NCBI GenBank assembly: GCA_003254925.1
Contig: QANZ01017106.1
Span: 100,453 to 164,452 of the forward strand
DNA: 64,000 nt
Reading direction: 5' to 3'
Source of the DNA: Chamaecrista fasciculata
Taxonomy: Eukaryota > Streptophyta > Magnoliopsida > Fabales > Fabaceae
The translations under genes and the position numbers were made by a program. Numbering within the stretch: the stretch's first letter is position 1; every line of letters begins with the position of its first letter. Under the pieces are notes generated by a model. The model saw only the letters and a list, made by a program, of their open reading frames with translations, was not told where the DNA came from and made no database searches. This document shows, in pieces, positions 35,504 to 48,180 of this stretch.

Positions 35504-38500
35504 CACTTTGGAGGAACATACTTCTCCCAAATTTTGACTTTACTTTGTCAGAGAATACTATAGGGGAACTAGATAGACTGTCCAGATTGCAATCCTTTGG
35601 AGTGTGGATATCACTATGTATGGATGAGAGATAAGGAAGGCATTCTTGCAAACTCACTTTTCCTTCTTGTACAGTATTGGCTTTTCCTGATATGGTATGA
35701 AGCTGCAAAAGTTACACTTATTTTAAGGCCACATTACTGATTAATCTATAGAAAATTTCATACCTAATGGCATGCTAGAAGTTTTAATGTTATTTCTAAT
35801 TTTCTACTGTACAATGAAAGCGAAGCTAGAGCATCAAATGCTACAAACGAAATAGTAATGAAATCATGAATTTTGGAAGCATAAAAGAAATTCATTGTGG
35901 AGAAGGAAAAAAATGAGTAGACGTAAATTAGTATATGAAAGATACACGAGTTAACAACTCAATCCCCGAAAGTCCGGTTTGCCTTCTTTAGCCCCTAAAA
36001 GTCATGAAACCAATACATTTAAATCCTTTTGTCCTTGAAAATTAGTCTCTAAAAATGGGCTTACAGGATTAAGTTGTATTGTCTCAAGTCTCAACGGTTT
36101 TCAAGGACTAAAATGTATAAATTAGACTTTCAGAGATTGAGTTATTAATTTGTGTATCTTTCAAGGACCAAATTGTATGTTTACTTTTTTTTTTCCGGTG
36201 TAAGATAAAGAAAAAGGCTTAGTCAAAAAGTGCTCATCAGCAGTTATATTTCAAGGAAAGAAGTAAGGAGGCTATAAAATCTGACCCCTAGAATCTTAAG
36301 AATTTGGATATAAAACAAAATCTGAAGACTAACACAAATAACAGAACTTACTTTTGAAGCCAAAGCTTTTATGACTTCTTTTGCTGCCTTACACTTCGCT
36401 GCTTCTTCCCTCGCCAACAACATAGTTTCCTCGATTTTTTTATGGCATTCTTGCACTATATAGTTTTTGAGCTTGCATTGCTCTTCAAGCCTCCTAGCCT
36501 ATTAAAACATTTGAATTAGAAGCATGTGGAAGTGACCGAGAAAAAATAAATTTACAACTGAAGGATGTAGGAATCAAGAAATTGGGAGATAGATGAATGA
36601 AATAAACCGTGATGCACAATTCTAGTTTGATACAGCGTTTTGATCTTGTTAGTGCATCATACATTGTTTTAATCGTAATTTTTACATACAGCATTGTCAG
36701 ATATATCTGTTGAAACTAGGCAGGGAAGAAATTTAAGAATGACCAATGAAACTCAAGTAAAAAAATATGGGGTCATTACCTCAGCTCTCAGCCTCTGAAC
36801 TTCTTCTACAAGTAACTTATCAGACTTTGGCATATCATTCTCTGCATTAGAGATGCTGGATACAGTGGATTCCAAATTTAGCAGATTGGCAGAAGATAAC
36901 TGATTTTCTGACGAAGAAACACGCGCAAAAGAATTCTCTGTACACTTTGTTTTAAATAGAGCCGGGCATGAAACTTGCCCCCACTGTGGTACTCCACCCA
37001 ACACTGAAGAAACATTTTCTAAATGCTTCTGACTTTCTTGTTGGTTTTTCCAGTCCTTCCTTCCGCTAGGCATGCTTTTCATGTAACACGATTGACTGAG
37101 GGACAACAGAGGACCTGGTGTCAAAGTTGTTTCTCCTCTATCTTCTGAAAGATCAGAAAATTTGTTCTGATGCGTCAGTAGTTGATGAGGGTCATAATTT
37201 CTCAACTTGGATGCCATAGGTGAATGTGTAACTCCATGACACTTATTAAAGCACTGATCACAAACCCGAAAAGCCTTGCTCCTATTTGGTGCTAGAGATG
37301 CATTTGTAACCTTGTTAGTACTACATGAATGGCAGAAAACAAGACCACAATTATAACAGTTATGCTTCTTCCTTCTGAACCCGAATGGCAGCTTACAGTC
37401 ACTACAAGCCGATTGATCAGCGATAGAAACAGGTTTGTGTAAACAGATTGCAGCCGTGAAGCATGATCCGCAAGCAATGCTCTCAATTTGTCTATCTTTT
37501 AGTGCCTCGACAAAAGAAGGCAAGTATCTGTCTTCGGTATCACCCAATCCGAGCTGCCCACTTGTACCTTTGCCCCATGTATACACACTCCCGGCAGATG
37601 TCAACACGGCAACATGGTACGAACCAGATGATATCTCTTTAACAAACTCCTGTTTCAGCTGTCCTTCGACAAGAGTCACCGTATTATTATCCTTGGCATA
37701 TGAGTTACCTAGCTGTCCATGAACCATACTTCCCATTGTAAAAACTTTTCCCAAGTTAGTAAGTGCTACAGTCAACATTCTTCCACAAGATACCTGAATA
37801 AAATCATAATCCACAAGCTGTTGAACACATGTTGGTAAAAGCTTCTTTCCACTATCAGCGTGACCAAGCCTCCCTTCATCTCCATCACCCCAAGTAAACA
37901 GCTTACCGGAAGAAGTATTGTACCTAAAACGGGAAGCACTAACTTCTACAATAGCTGCTGTGTGCCATGATCCACAGGCAACAGACCTCACCCGTAGATT
38001 TCTAAGAGAATCAACTTGTCTTGGTTGAGAAACACTATGAAGATTACCATGCCCAAGAACTCCGAAAGTACCGTCTCCATAAGTAAATAGCCTTCCACAG
38101 AAAGAGACAATTGCTGTATGCCATTCCCCACAAGAAACACTTGAAATACGAACACCGTCTAAAGGTCCCAAAAGTTTATACGGTATCCACTGACTTTTAT
38201 TTCTTTCACAACCACCAGAATCTGTACAACCACTATTCCCCCACGTATATACTACACCTGCATCCGTCAAAGCACATGTATGATACTCACCACAGGCAGC
38301 ATACTTCACACGGACGCCGTTAAGAGAATCAATAATTTTCGGGGAGCTCACATCTATGTCAATTTTGTGCCCCAGCCTTCCCCCTTTCCCTTCACCCCAG
38401 CAAAACAATTCCCCTTGTTTCGTGACTAAGGCAGCATGCTTTCCTCCTAATGCTATATTTTCTACATCTAACATCACAGTGGATTCTAGTAACTTCGGCA

Positions 38501-41500
38501 ATAGAGTACAAACATGATGTTGATTGACAAATCTGTTATTACCACATCCTCCAATCTCTCCACCCCAGACCATGACATCCTTCAATACATTGTTGTTTCC
38601 TATATGTGGGGATCCACTCTTATTAAGAAAATTTGGATTAACATATGGAGAACTTGGGACTGAAATGTCTGTTACCCTCTGAGTATTGTACAGGAAAGGT
38701 TCTGATGAATAAAAGCTATCAGACGCATACAATAAGCCCTCAGAAAAGCACCTTTCTGAAAGTGACAAAGTAGGACTTGCACATTGACTGTGTACCTTGA
38801 AAATGGAAACAATTTGCAGTCATAACTAAGAAGGTAACTTCACAGCCACATTTAGCTTTTGAAAAATAAAGATCGTTTTCAATTTTGTTATATTTTTTAA
38901 AAATCAAGATCTAAGTGATTTAAAAATTATAATGCAACTATTTTATAATCCAGAATTCCAGATTCACCAAGATATGTTAGTTATATAATAACATTACTGC
39001 ATCATGGTGATATTACTCTGAAATATGAAAGAACACAAAAGAAATATGAAACCTGAGTAAATTCAGAAGTATCCTTATGAAGACCGAGATTTTTTTTTCT
39101 CCGAAAGATTCCAGCCGGACTACTGACACAGCTCTGCACCTCCTTGCCGCTTCTTAAGCTACTTAAAGATCTTGGATGCTGTGACCGAGATATCACGGCT
39201 CTCAAGCCAACTAACCAAGAAGCAGCCTGTGCTCTATCCTTACATATCTAGGTGAAAAAAATAAACATATCTAGCTTTGAGTTATGATATTAGGAAAAAT
39301 AACTTAAAATAGGAATTAGGTACCAATTTAAATGTGCATGTACAAAGCACAAAGAAATCTCACCAGATCAAGTGAGCGTTCACCGTTAGCATAGATTAGT
39401 GAAAATGAATGGATCTCCTCTTCAGGTTGGTTTTGCCTCTGGGATCTTATCTGAAAATGGGGAATCATTTATTAGACAAAAACGGCATATTCTTTTTATT
39501 TTGATTTTCTTCTCTGAATCTTTAGGATCATATGGGTATAGTGTGAAAAAGAGAGGAGGAATGGATGTTTGTTGCATACATTTCCCTGTTCTTGAATAAT
39601 TTTTGTAACTGCACTCAATTGCAAATGCTTTTCCTGCTGCCCAGAATACCAAATTAAAATTTTCTCATCCTAGAATCAGGGAAAGAGTACATATGTTAGT
39701 GTTAGTGATTTCATTATAATGCTAATGTCTAGAAGCAATAAGACAAGATAAATATATTAAACTTCATACAGAGGGACATTTTTCATTTTCTTCAGACAAC
39801 ATCTATTTTTAAAAGATAACAAATCAGATTTTCATCAACTGGTGTTCACTAAAAATCAAACTTGTTTTCCCAATTGTTCACAAACTACCATGGAAAACTT
39901 TAATCATATGGAAAGACTTCTGATCAAGTTAAGTATAAGTGCAAAAACTTCTATTACAAGTTACCATGCAGTCGACCTTGAGAATTCGGCAGTAGAAATC
40001 TCTGAAACTAATGTGTTATCTATATATAGTCACAGTTTTACAATTTCCAAGCAGAATGCATGGAGCTTATATGTTTGCAATACATGATATGGCAGCCTGC
40101 ATATCATAGTTTTACCCTATATTTCAATAATCACAAAATCAACACTTTACAATTTTACTGTTCATCTTGGTTACTTTGTAAAGCCAAAGTATAATTCAAG
40201 CTACCACAAAAATTACTATTAATGGGTGCTGAAAAGGCTAGCAATAGATGATCTTAAGAAGACAATTTTGCAATTTAGTTTCCAAATTGAAAAGAAAAAG
40301 GAAGAGATAAAGAAAGTAAACTGGCATTCTATAGGCAGCATCATGCAAAAATGATCACTGATTGAAAATTTACTTTGGTATGCACAGGGAGTGATTGAAA
40401 GTAATTTACTTTGGTATGCAAAACTGACATTTTAAATATCATATTTCATATTCGTACCGGAGAGAGTCTAAAATGACAGAGCTTGGGCTTTCCTCTACGT
40501 CCACCCTTCAGTAAGTATGCACCTTTCTTTATAGATACAATTGCCTGAACAGAATTATAAACCGATATTTTTTCAGTTCCAAGAAGTGGAACCAGTTCTC
40601 TAGGAAGCAAAACAAGGGGCAAAAAGATTCCAAAATGGTAATATTGAACCTAAATTGCACATATTGTTTAATGAAAAATTCCTTATCATAAATTCTAACA
40701 GATTAGCAATCCATTCTGATGCTGACCGTTAAAATGAACACATACCAACATGTGAAGCAATAATTAACATCTTGAAACACATTAATACGTGTACAGAGAT
40801 ACATATGGTCTAACAGAACAGATTTCCAAAGAAATTTATCTTAAATCTAAACATAATACATTTCATCTCTACCAGTACACAAACTGAAATAGGAAAAAAA
40901 AAAAAATCTTGTAACTGATAAAAATATGGTAAAATTTGATGTACCGGTAACATTAGGATATATCGATTCATCTAACTGTTGATAATAGAGACAACCAGAG
41001 AAAATGCACATAGATTTTGGGTGCCAATAAGTTTCCTTCAAGTAATTCATATTCATATATATATATATATATATATAGTAATGGAAGAACATAACGGGCA
41101 ACCCATTTCTCATGTATGTCTGAAATTTTGTTTGAACTCCTGAATTTTTTAAAGCAAGAAGCCGAAGAAGAACTGATAGCTATAAACCAACAATAAATTT
41201 GAGAAATTAAAACCGTGTCATTGTGAGAATTGAGAAAATGACAGATTGGTCCATAAATTCAGAATTGGCACCCCCATTGTAGTTTTTTCATGGTGCAGAG
41301 AAAAATACATAAAGATTAAAGAGACATATCATCAAACAACTAGAAGACACTGTGAAACCCAGAAAGGAAAAAAGGCGAGGGCTTGCCAAAACTAGCAGGA
41401 CCATCATGTTGAAATTTGGTGAAATGAGGTAAAGAAACAGAATTGCCTCAAAATTTGAAAATATAAAAGCAAAAATAAGTAAATAAATAAATAAATATGA

Positions 41501-41558
41501 CCTGTTCAACAGGTCTATCAAGTGGGGCAGCTGGCAAGGATTCTTCACCATTTTTCAT
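34421..41558 (-). CDS. PRAF: PH-RCC1-FYVE-BRX protein (PRAF family)
   Basis: Nine exons: 41502-41558, 40458-40544, 39580-39669, 39364-39450, 39053-39247, 36780-38795, 36352-36498, 35302-35702 and 34421-34526. They join in phase into 1061 residues, as expected for the family (about 1000-1100). Order: PH domain (about 20-135, QAIVSIKKGAYLLKGGRRGK to ICKDRAQAASWLVGL); RCC1 beta-propeller repeats (about 240-625, each with CG-x-HT/WG-G-x-LG blocks); FYVE zinc finger (about 628-695, CSDC...RKKHNCYNCGLVFCHSC...VCDQCFNKC); coiled coil (ARRLEEQCKL...); and a C-terminal BRX block (KRVRF...FSEKEAERWWEENQERVYHKY). The H-N-C-Y-N-C core is the plant PRAF variant of the FYVE signature. Family members bind phosphoinositides and have been linked to small-GTPase exchange and endomembrane/polarity functions. 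A run of 12 Asn is encoded by (TTA)n at 35462-35503. The exon 9 acceptor is a NAGNAG. Confidence 0.95.
34622..35120. mobile_element. Foldback MITE in PRAF intron 8
   Basis: GGTCAAAATCTCATTTTGGTCC at the left; GGACCAAAATGAGGTTTTGACC at the right. About 500 bp, wholly intronic. Confidence 0.9.
35462..35503. repeat. (TTA)n coding microsatellite in PRAF exon 8
   Basis: Encodes twelve consecutive asparagines in the C-terminal linker of the PRAF protein. A trinucleotide run, so length changes keep the frame. Confidence 0.97.
35930..36184. mobile_element. Foldback MITE in PRAF intron 7
   Basis: GAAAGATACACGAGTTAACAAC at the left; GTTATTAATTTGTGTATCTTTC at the right. Same family as the element split by a MITE at 16968-17964, and it shows the uninterrupted state. 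Confidence 0.85.
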
Positions 41559-41637
41559 CTTGGTAGTTTCATGGAAGAGAAAGGAAAGAGAAGAGGAATT
41601 TTAAAGTAACCTTAATAATCATGAGGAACAAAGGGTA

Positions 41638-41676
41638 GAAGAAGAAGAAGAAGAAGAAGAAGAAGAAGAAGAAGAA
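41638..41676. repeat. (GAA)n microsatellite, PRAF 5' leader side
   Basis: GAA run about 80 bp upstream of the PRAF start; on the coding strand it is a CT-rich (TTC)n tract, often found in plant 5' UTRs. Confidence 0.9.
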
Positions 41677-41920
41677 AGAGCATAATTCAAAGGTAGTGAG
41701 TGAAGTGAAGTAATATTATTATGGTGGTTTTATGGGTTGGCTTTGTGAATTTTGAACTTTTTTTTGGGGGTTGTGGTGTTTGTGTTTGTATCTGTATTAT
41801 GTGTTCCTTCCTTCCATTCACTGTTTCTTCACATCGTAAGTCGCGCTTTGCAGAATGCAGAGAGACTCTAATAAAAACTAATCCCATGTATTATGCACGT
41901 GTACACCACATCACATGCCA

Positions 41921-41928
<8 letters not shown>

Positions 41929-41959
<31 letters not shown>

Positions 41960-41975
41960 NTTTTTTTTTTTTTTT
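41929..41975. repeat. Poly-T tract with an N
   Basis: Long T run with an undetermined base at 41960. True length is uncertain. It directly precedes a foldback element. Confidence 0.95.
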
Positions 41976-41982
41976 ACTTTTT

Positions 41983-42561
41983 GGCCAAACTGTAAATTTG
42001 GTCTCATATATTGTTTTTCAGTTCTCAACTTGGTCTCGTATTTTTTTTTGTTGCAGATTTGATCCCAAATATTTGGGTCATGTCCCAATTTAGTCTCATA
42101 TCTTTTTTTCCGGTTAAACCATGGGCTTCCTCCGCCTATCAGTGTAACAGTTTAAGTGAAGACTAATCTCATTCGAGCCTCAGAGACGAAACGATAGTCC
42201 TTCCAACAATGTCGACTCTAGGGATCAAACTTGGGTCCTCTCCCTAAGGTGTAACTCGCCAAATCACTACACCAAACACTTGTTGGTTATTCTCATATCC
42301 TTTTTTGTTACAATTTTTTTCCAATATCTTTGGAATATGTGCAGAATTAGTCTTATATTTTTAGGTGAGGTCGAACTAACGGCAGAACTCTTTTGTAAAG
42401 ATATAAGATCAATTCTTCAACCTGACCAAAAGGTATGAGATAAAAAATGATGAGACCAAATTGGAACCTTTTACAAAGATATAGGACCAAAAGTGCCAAA
42501 AAAAAAAGACCAAATTGAAAAATGAGCAAAAACTGTAAGACCAAATTTACACTTTAACCTT
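41983..42561. mobile_element. Foldback MITE carrying a SINE
   Basis: GGCCAAACTGTAAATTTGGTC at the left and GACCAAATTTACACTTTAACC at the right. Same family as 12711 and 19839; longer because of the insertion at 42103-42290. Confidence 0.85.
42103..42290 (-). mobile_element. tRNA-derived SINE inside a foldback MITE
   Basis: On the - strand: GTGTTTGGTGTAGTGATTTG (A-box-like) and AAGTTTGATCCCTAG (B-box-like), then a T-rich 3' end next to the tail. The direct repeat TCTCATATC flanks it at 42094-42102 and 42291-42299. The host family elsewhere reads straight through this point. A different SINE family from that at 29643. Confidence 0.65.
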
Positions 42562-43212
42562 ATTTTTTTTTTCCGAGAAAAGACATTTTCCTAGCTCTCC
42601 TCGCTTTCCTTTTTTCATATCTTTTATCATATTTCATTTTTTTTTTCTGGATATTGCTATGTTCTTAAGTTCCTAAACATTGAAAACAAACAAATTTGAG
42701 AAAAATACTTTTAAAATATATATTTTTATTTTTTGAAATTGAATAATTAACTTGATGCACCCTCGATATGGGAAAAAAAAGACTTAATTCGAGGAGCTGA
42801 CTTTGTGACATAAATAGACAATATTAATTGAAAATTTTTAATGTTAATTGCCATGAGCTGCATTACAGGCAACAATTATTCCAAATTTTTATTCCAGTAT
42901 TTAGTTCTTGTTCCAGATAAGGAGAAGTGTTTTAAGCAAGTACCGGGATTTCCATGGACAAAAATTAAAATTTTAAAATTAATATTGGGTACGTAAGTAT
43001 TTTAATTTTATAACTTTTAAAATATTCATACCTAATATTATGTGGACCAAAATTGTTAATTATCTATACATTTACTCTTGATACAAGATATCATCTTTAG
43101 TCATTAAAAAAATAAGATGATCATCATTTGACCAGGGACTACTTAATTAGCCTGCGTTTCAACTTCAGTAAGACCCTTATCATAATTACCCAAAAATCAT
43201 GGATTATACTTT
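42562..43212. other. Intergenic spacer
   Basis: AT-rich with no recognised gene or repeat ends. Confidence 0.55.
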
Positions 43213-43432
43213 GGGAAAAACTTAGGTAAGGTTCCTTATATCTTTGCTATAAGGTTCTCCAATAAGCATTTGACACCTGGTAAAAATTTGATGCATGATC
43301 AATCATGGTAAATAGAGAATATTAAACACACATTTCTGCATGACCAATCATAGAAGAAAGAGAATGTAAATTAAGCTTTTGATTGGAGGAATCTTATAGC
43401 AAAGATATAAGGAACCTTATCTAAGTTTTTTC
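43213..43432. mobile_element. Compact hairpin MITE
   Basis: AAACTTAGGTAAGGTTCCTTA, then ATCTTTGCTATAAGGTTCT, is repeated inverted at 43390-43430 with only a few mismatches over about 50 bp per arm. About 220 bp in total, with a second inner pair (TTTGATGCATGATCAATCATG / CTGCATGACCAATCATAG). The RNA would fold into a strong hairpin. Confidence 0.85.
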
Positions 43433-45011
43433 TTTATATTTTTATACTTCTTAACTCATCTTATTCGTTATCCTTTCAAAGTTTTATCCGACTTTAATAA
43501 TAGTAATAATAATAATAATAGAGCATTATGACACCAACTTTCATCATGCATTATCTTATCTCTAGAATCACCATTTTAGCATCTTCACCATTTTTTTTTT
43601 CAAAATGACCAAATAGGCAAATATTATGACTGTTCATATATTTGAAATAATATAGTGTGTGTGTGTGTAGAGTTAATTTTGGTTTGGGTACAAAGTTAAG
43701 TTTAGCAAAGTCAGATAAACTCTGAAGTTTGTCGCACGTGTAGGTCCCACAGACAGTTCATTTTGATCTTTTAATTTGTCTTCTTCTCCTTCTTCTTCAC
43801 TTCTTTAAGTGTTTATTACTCCTATCACATTTCAATCATTTTTTATTATACCTCTTAGCTTCAAAAGTATAAATAAGTAATGGACCAATGTGGTCTGTGA
43901 TGATGACAAACTCTAAATTTTCCCTTAAAGTAATGGACCAATGAGGGTCATATCATACATACTCATACCGTTCAATTTCCCTTACATTTAAATTCCGTTT
44001 AAAGAATCTCAAAATTAATCAATTTCTGAAAAGCTATTATTTATTTCATAAATTTCTGAAATATACAATTTAATTTTTAAAATATTTTAATTATCAATTA
44101 TTTAATCTAAAAATTTAAATTAACGTTCTAATTTTTTATCCCTAAATTTGTAGTAAATTAATATATATTTAGTCTCTAAATTTGAACTAATTTTATATTT
44201 TTTGGTCCATAAATTTGTACTAAATTAATATTATTTGATCTCTGAATTTGAACTAATTTTATACTTTTTGGTTCTTAAATTTGTACTAAATTTATACGAA
44301 TTTGACCCAATGATCACATCGTTAACAATTACAATAATTTATAAATTGAATAGTATATATTTTGGTTATTCAATCACTAATTTGTTGATTGAGTATAAAT
44401 TCAAGGACCAAATAATAAATTTATCAAAAGAAATAATACACACTTACATATATTTCATGTCTACATTTTCTACAAATTCTAATTGTTCAATGGAGAACAG
44501 CTTTTTCACTAAAAGTTATTTATTTATTTATTTTTGTTTCCCAAGTTGTGTTTATTTTTACTTGGTCACTTTGTAGATTCTCTTTATTTGCTATCATGGT
44601 GCCTTGATATGGATACCTTTTTCTTTTCCCTTTCTTTAGAACCACTAACCCTGTGAATTGTAATTCATTGTCATGTCCTTCACCAGACAGCAGATTTTCT
44701 TCCTTTTCTTCTTCTTTCTATTTGTTTTTTCTAATAATCTTTCTTTCTTTCCTTTCTTGATTTGATATAATTAATTTGTTGCCTCACAAGATTGGAGTAA
44801 TATCATATAATTGAGTTACTTTGGTCAACCTTTCTCTTTTCATACCAAATGATATATAGGAGGTTGCCGCCATTCAATGCCAAAACATATATGGTTATAT
44901 TCTTTTGGACTTCTTCTTAATTTTAGGTATAAAGATAATAATAATTAATAATATATGGATTGACCAAAGAATAATAATGGAACAAGATTTGAATAATAAA
45001 CTTTACACTAA
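43433..45011. other. Gene-poor spacer
   Basis: Repeated TTTGGTCTCTAAATTTG-type motifs at 44130-44300 suggest a decayed foldback element. Small (ATA)n and (GT)n runs at 43500-43520 and 43656-43669. No supported gene. Confidence 0.5.
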
Positions 45012-45702
45012 GGGGCGTTTGGTACACGGATTGGAAAAATACTTCCGGAATTATGAGCTCCGAAGTAAAGTAATCCTACGTCTAGTACGCGGATAAGAAA
45101 ATTAGTCCCGGGAATATTGTATTCCCGAGAGTACCTTAATCCTACGCATTGGCCCAAAATTAATCCCACCTTAGGCATGAGATTATTTTTGCCAACCCAA
45201 AATGACTGTACTACTCCTAATTAATTTTTTTAATGATTTTATTAATGTTATTTAAAATGATTGTATTACTTTAATCCTATGACATGAGATTATTTTTGCT
45301 TACTTAAAGTGACTATATTACCCAAAATAGTATTTTTCTAATGAATTTATTAATGTTATCTAAAAATTTTAGTTATGATATAATTAATTTTTTTTTATGA
45401 TATAGTATTTTTTTCTTATGAATTATTTTAGAGAATTTCTACATTTGATAAACTACTATTAGTTGAAAATAAAAAGCTAAGGGCATATTTGGAAAAGTAT
45501 TAAACATTCTCAGGAATATAAAAGTTGAGTCAAACACAAAATTATGACATTATGGGAATATAGCAAAATAATCTTAGGACTATTTCAACTCATCTAAATA
45601 GATATTCTTATAATCCTGGAAATTTTATTATTGGGAATCATATTTTAAGGACTCAAGAATATGATTCCCAAAAACAAAAAAATAATTTGTGTACAAATTA
45701 TA
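45012..45702. mobile_element. Tourist/Harbinger-like MITE, copy 2
   Basis: Starts GGGGCGTTTGGTACACGGAT as copy 1 does. The right end (ATAATTTGTGTACAAATT) is more decayed. The interior shares TTTCTACATTTGATAAACT and AAAGTATTAAACATTCTC with copies 1 and 3. Confidence 0.8.
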
Positions 45703-45796
45703 TGGTTTCTTTCTAACTATATATTGCAATAATTTTGACCGCACAATGGAATTATCTCATAATAATTAAGCCATCCTCTCATGAACAAACTTTTTA

Positions 45797-46143
45797 TGTA
45801 AAAATATTATTTTCGCCTCCAAATTTTACATTAATTTTCAACTTCGTCTTTAATATTTTATATTTTGATCGACTTTATCATTTGTTTTTAATTATTTTAA
45901 TTAAATATAATCGACAAATTTTACATAGATATTGACATAAGATGTAAAATTAATAGAAAAAAAATTCAAATCCTAACTTAGATTAAAAAACACAATAAAT
46001 CTATCATTAATTTATTGAAAGAAATTAGTCCACTAATAAAATTGACTAAAATATGAAATATTAGAGACGAAATTAATAAAAAAAATATTATAACTGAAAT
46101 CGAAAATTAATGAAAAGTGTAAGGATGAAAATGGTACTTTTGA
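45797..46143. mobile_element. Foldback MITE, family shared with GST intron
   Basis: AAAATATTATTTTCGCCTCC...TTTTCAACTTCGTC at the left; GACGAAATTAATAAAAAAAATATT and GAAAATTAATGAAAAGTG at the right. Internal text (CTCAGATTGG/CTTAGATTAAAAAACAC) matches the element at 57489-57746. Confidence 0.7.
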
Positions 46144-47155
46144 CAACTTTTTATTGAGGCACCAATCTTTCTATTGTACAATTTGATGTCAAAGCATGGA
46201 GAAAAATAAACTCGCATATATCTCTATTTTAGAGCTAATCTTTCTACTATATTATCTCACATATACAAAAACAGACCAAAACATAATATTTACAATGAAA
46301 TAACACATATATGATACTCACGAACTATGTCAATGTGCTTTTCTCCAACTCTCAGCCTTCAATATTAATACCTAATTTCTGTGGCTTATGATTTAAAAGG
46401 AACCAAGACTCATTAATTCTCCAAACTGTAACTATTTGAGTATATTTACAGTCCTAATTAAGTGCTCTTAATTAATACAACAATTCTAATCATAGGGTCT
46501 CTTTTTAATACAACTATTTGGCTAGCTCATGATCGTATCATAATCCAATAAAATTACAACTAAAAAAATATTTTTTAATAATTATATTTTTGTCAATTAG
46601 CTCCTAACACCACGTCCTAACTATGAGAGAAGTGTACAGTTAATTAAATTTCTTTAAATAACATATTGAGAAATTCTTATAGGCTTTACTCATCACTTAA
46701 CTATGAGAGTTGAGAAAGGATTCTTAAAATGTAAAAATAAGTGTAATATAATGGACTGAGATATGCTTTTGCAACATCTTATTGGTAACAAGAAAACATG
46801 ATGCTATCCTCACTCTCATATTTTAAAAAGAATGTCTAACAATACTTATTTATTTAGGACTATCTTCTATACCATATATGATATTAAATTAATATAAAGA
46901 ATTAGATCAAATTAAATAAATTAATATCTTTTACACATGATTTTATATATATATATATTTTAAATTAAATAGTGTAATAATTAATCCTTACATTTAATTA
47001 ATAGTATAGGAAAAAAAAATTTATATATTGTCATAAATTTTTTTAATTATAAGTTTTAATTATATTATCTTTTTCGATGATTAATTATATATGCACAAGA
47101 TTGATACTTTTTATATTATTTTTTATTATAATTGATTATGTAAAACAAAATTTGT
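46144..47155. other. Gene-poor spacer
   Basis: Very AT-rich; no gene, RNA or clear element ends seen. Confidence 0.5.
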
Positions 47156-47159
47156 TATT

Positions 47160-47318
47160 TGTGCGTCTAGCAGATGGAGTTAATCTCTCATCACAACATG
47201 GTGAATCTCAAGTTTAAATTCTCGTTGAAAGATGTGTTTACATTTAGTGTTCGACGGTACCTCAAATAAAATTATTTTTATTGGAGGATACTTATGAAAA
47301 ACTAAAAAAAAAAAAAAT
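47160..47318 (+). mobile_element. SINE-like element with poly-A tail
   Basis: GCGTCTAGCAGATGGAGTTA resembles a pol III A box and CTCAAGTTTAAATTCTC a decayed B box about 45 bp later. It ends in a 14-base A run at about 47305. No target duplication is certain, so the call rests on box order and tail. Confidence 0.45.
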
Positions 47319-47696
47319 TGCTACGTGCATGGTTTGTTTTCGTTAAAAAATCTTATAACAAAATGTAAAAGCCTTTATGTAAGTCTTGCATGCACTCATT
47401 TTATTAAATATAAATGATATATTTATTGCCCACAACATTTCTTACCAAACTCTATCGAAAGGAATATTTTCAAATAGTTAACAAGAGATATATATTCGTG
47501 TGCATGTGCTAGATTGCTAGTTTGAGATAAGTGAACCTATGGAATATAATGAAGCAAATGAATGCACTATATATATAGTAGTTTAGTTTGGATCATTATA
47601 TTCTTTTCCCAAAAGAGAAGGTAGAAGGTAGAATCTATGGATGCTTGATTATGCCTATTGAGATGTAGAACGAAAAAGAATATATTATAAAGAGTC

Positions 47697-48180
47697 AAAA
47701 CTTCAAATTAATTACAAATTTATATTCATAAATATTTTTTTTTATTTTAAATTGGTTCTATATATTTTCATAATTTTTCAGATTGATCCCAAACCTAGCT
47801 ACTTATAAGACACAATTTGACCTTATTTGCTATAATGGTTTTAACTTACTAGAGAAATAACTCTTCAAGAATTAGCATAGTTTAAAACTCGTCACATTTA
47901 GACTTCAAATTAGAGAAATATGACTTATTTCGTTTATTTGATTGTAAAACGAGTAATCTACTATTTTTAAGATTTGATTTGATCTCGTTTGTTAACAGTT
48001 TTAACTGGATAAAGAAAATTTTCGTCAGAAACAACTCGTAGCTCTGAATTCGTTGCATATAAACTTAAAACAAGGGATATATGATTAGTTTGAAATTAAA
48101 TTAAAAAACTATAGAAATATATAAGACCAATCTAAAGTAAATAAAATATTTGAAAATCGAGACTAATTAGAAATTTACCC
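47697..48180. repeat. Decayed foldback element
   Basis: Weak inverted ends. Inner wording (ACTCGTCACATTTAGACTTC, ATTCGTTGCATATAAACTT, GATTTGATCTCGTTTG) matches the 428-1276 and 29983-30860 family. Confidence 0.45.

Noticed and set aside
41929-41975. Poly-T tract as a LINE or SINE tail
   Set aside because: No element body follows on either side except the foldback element; it holds an N and may be partly an assembly artefact.
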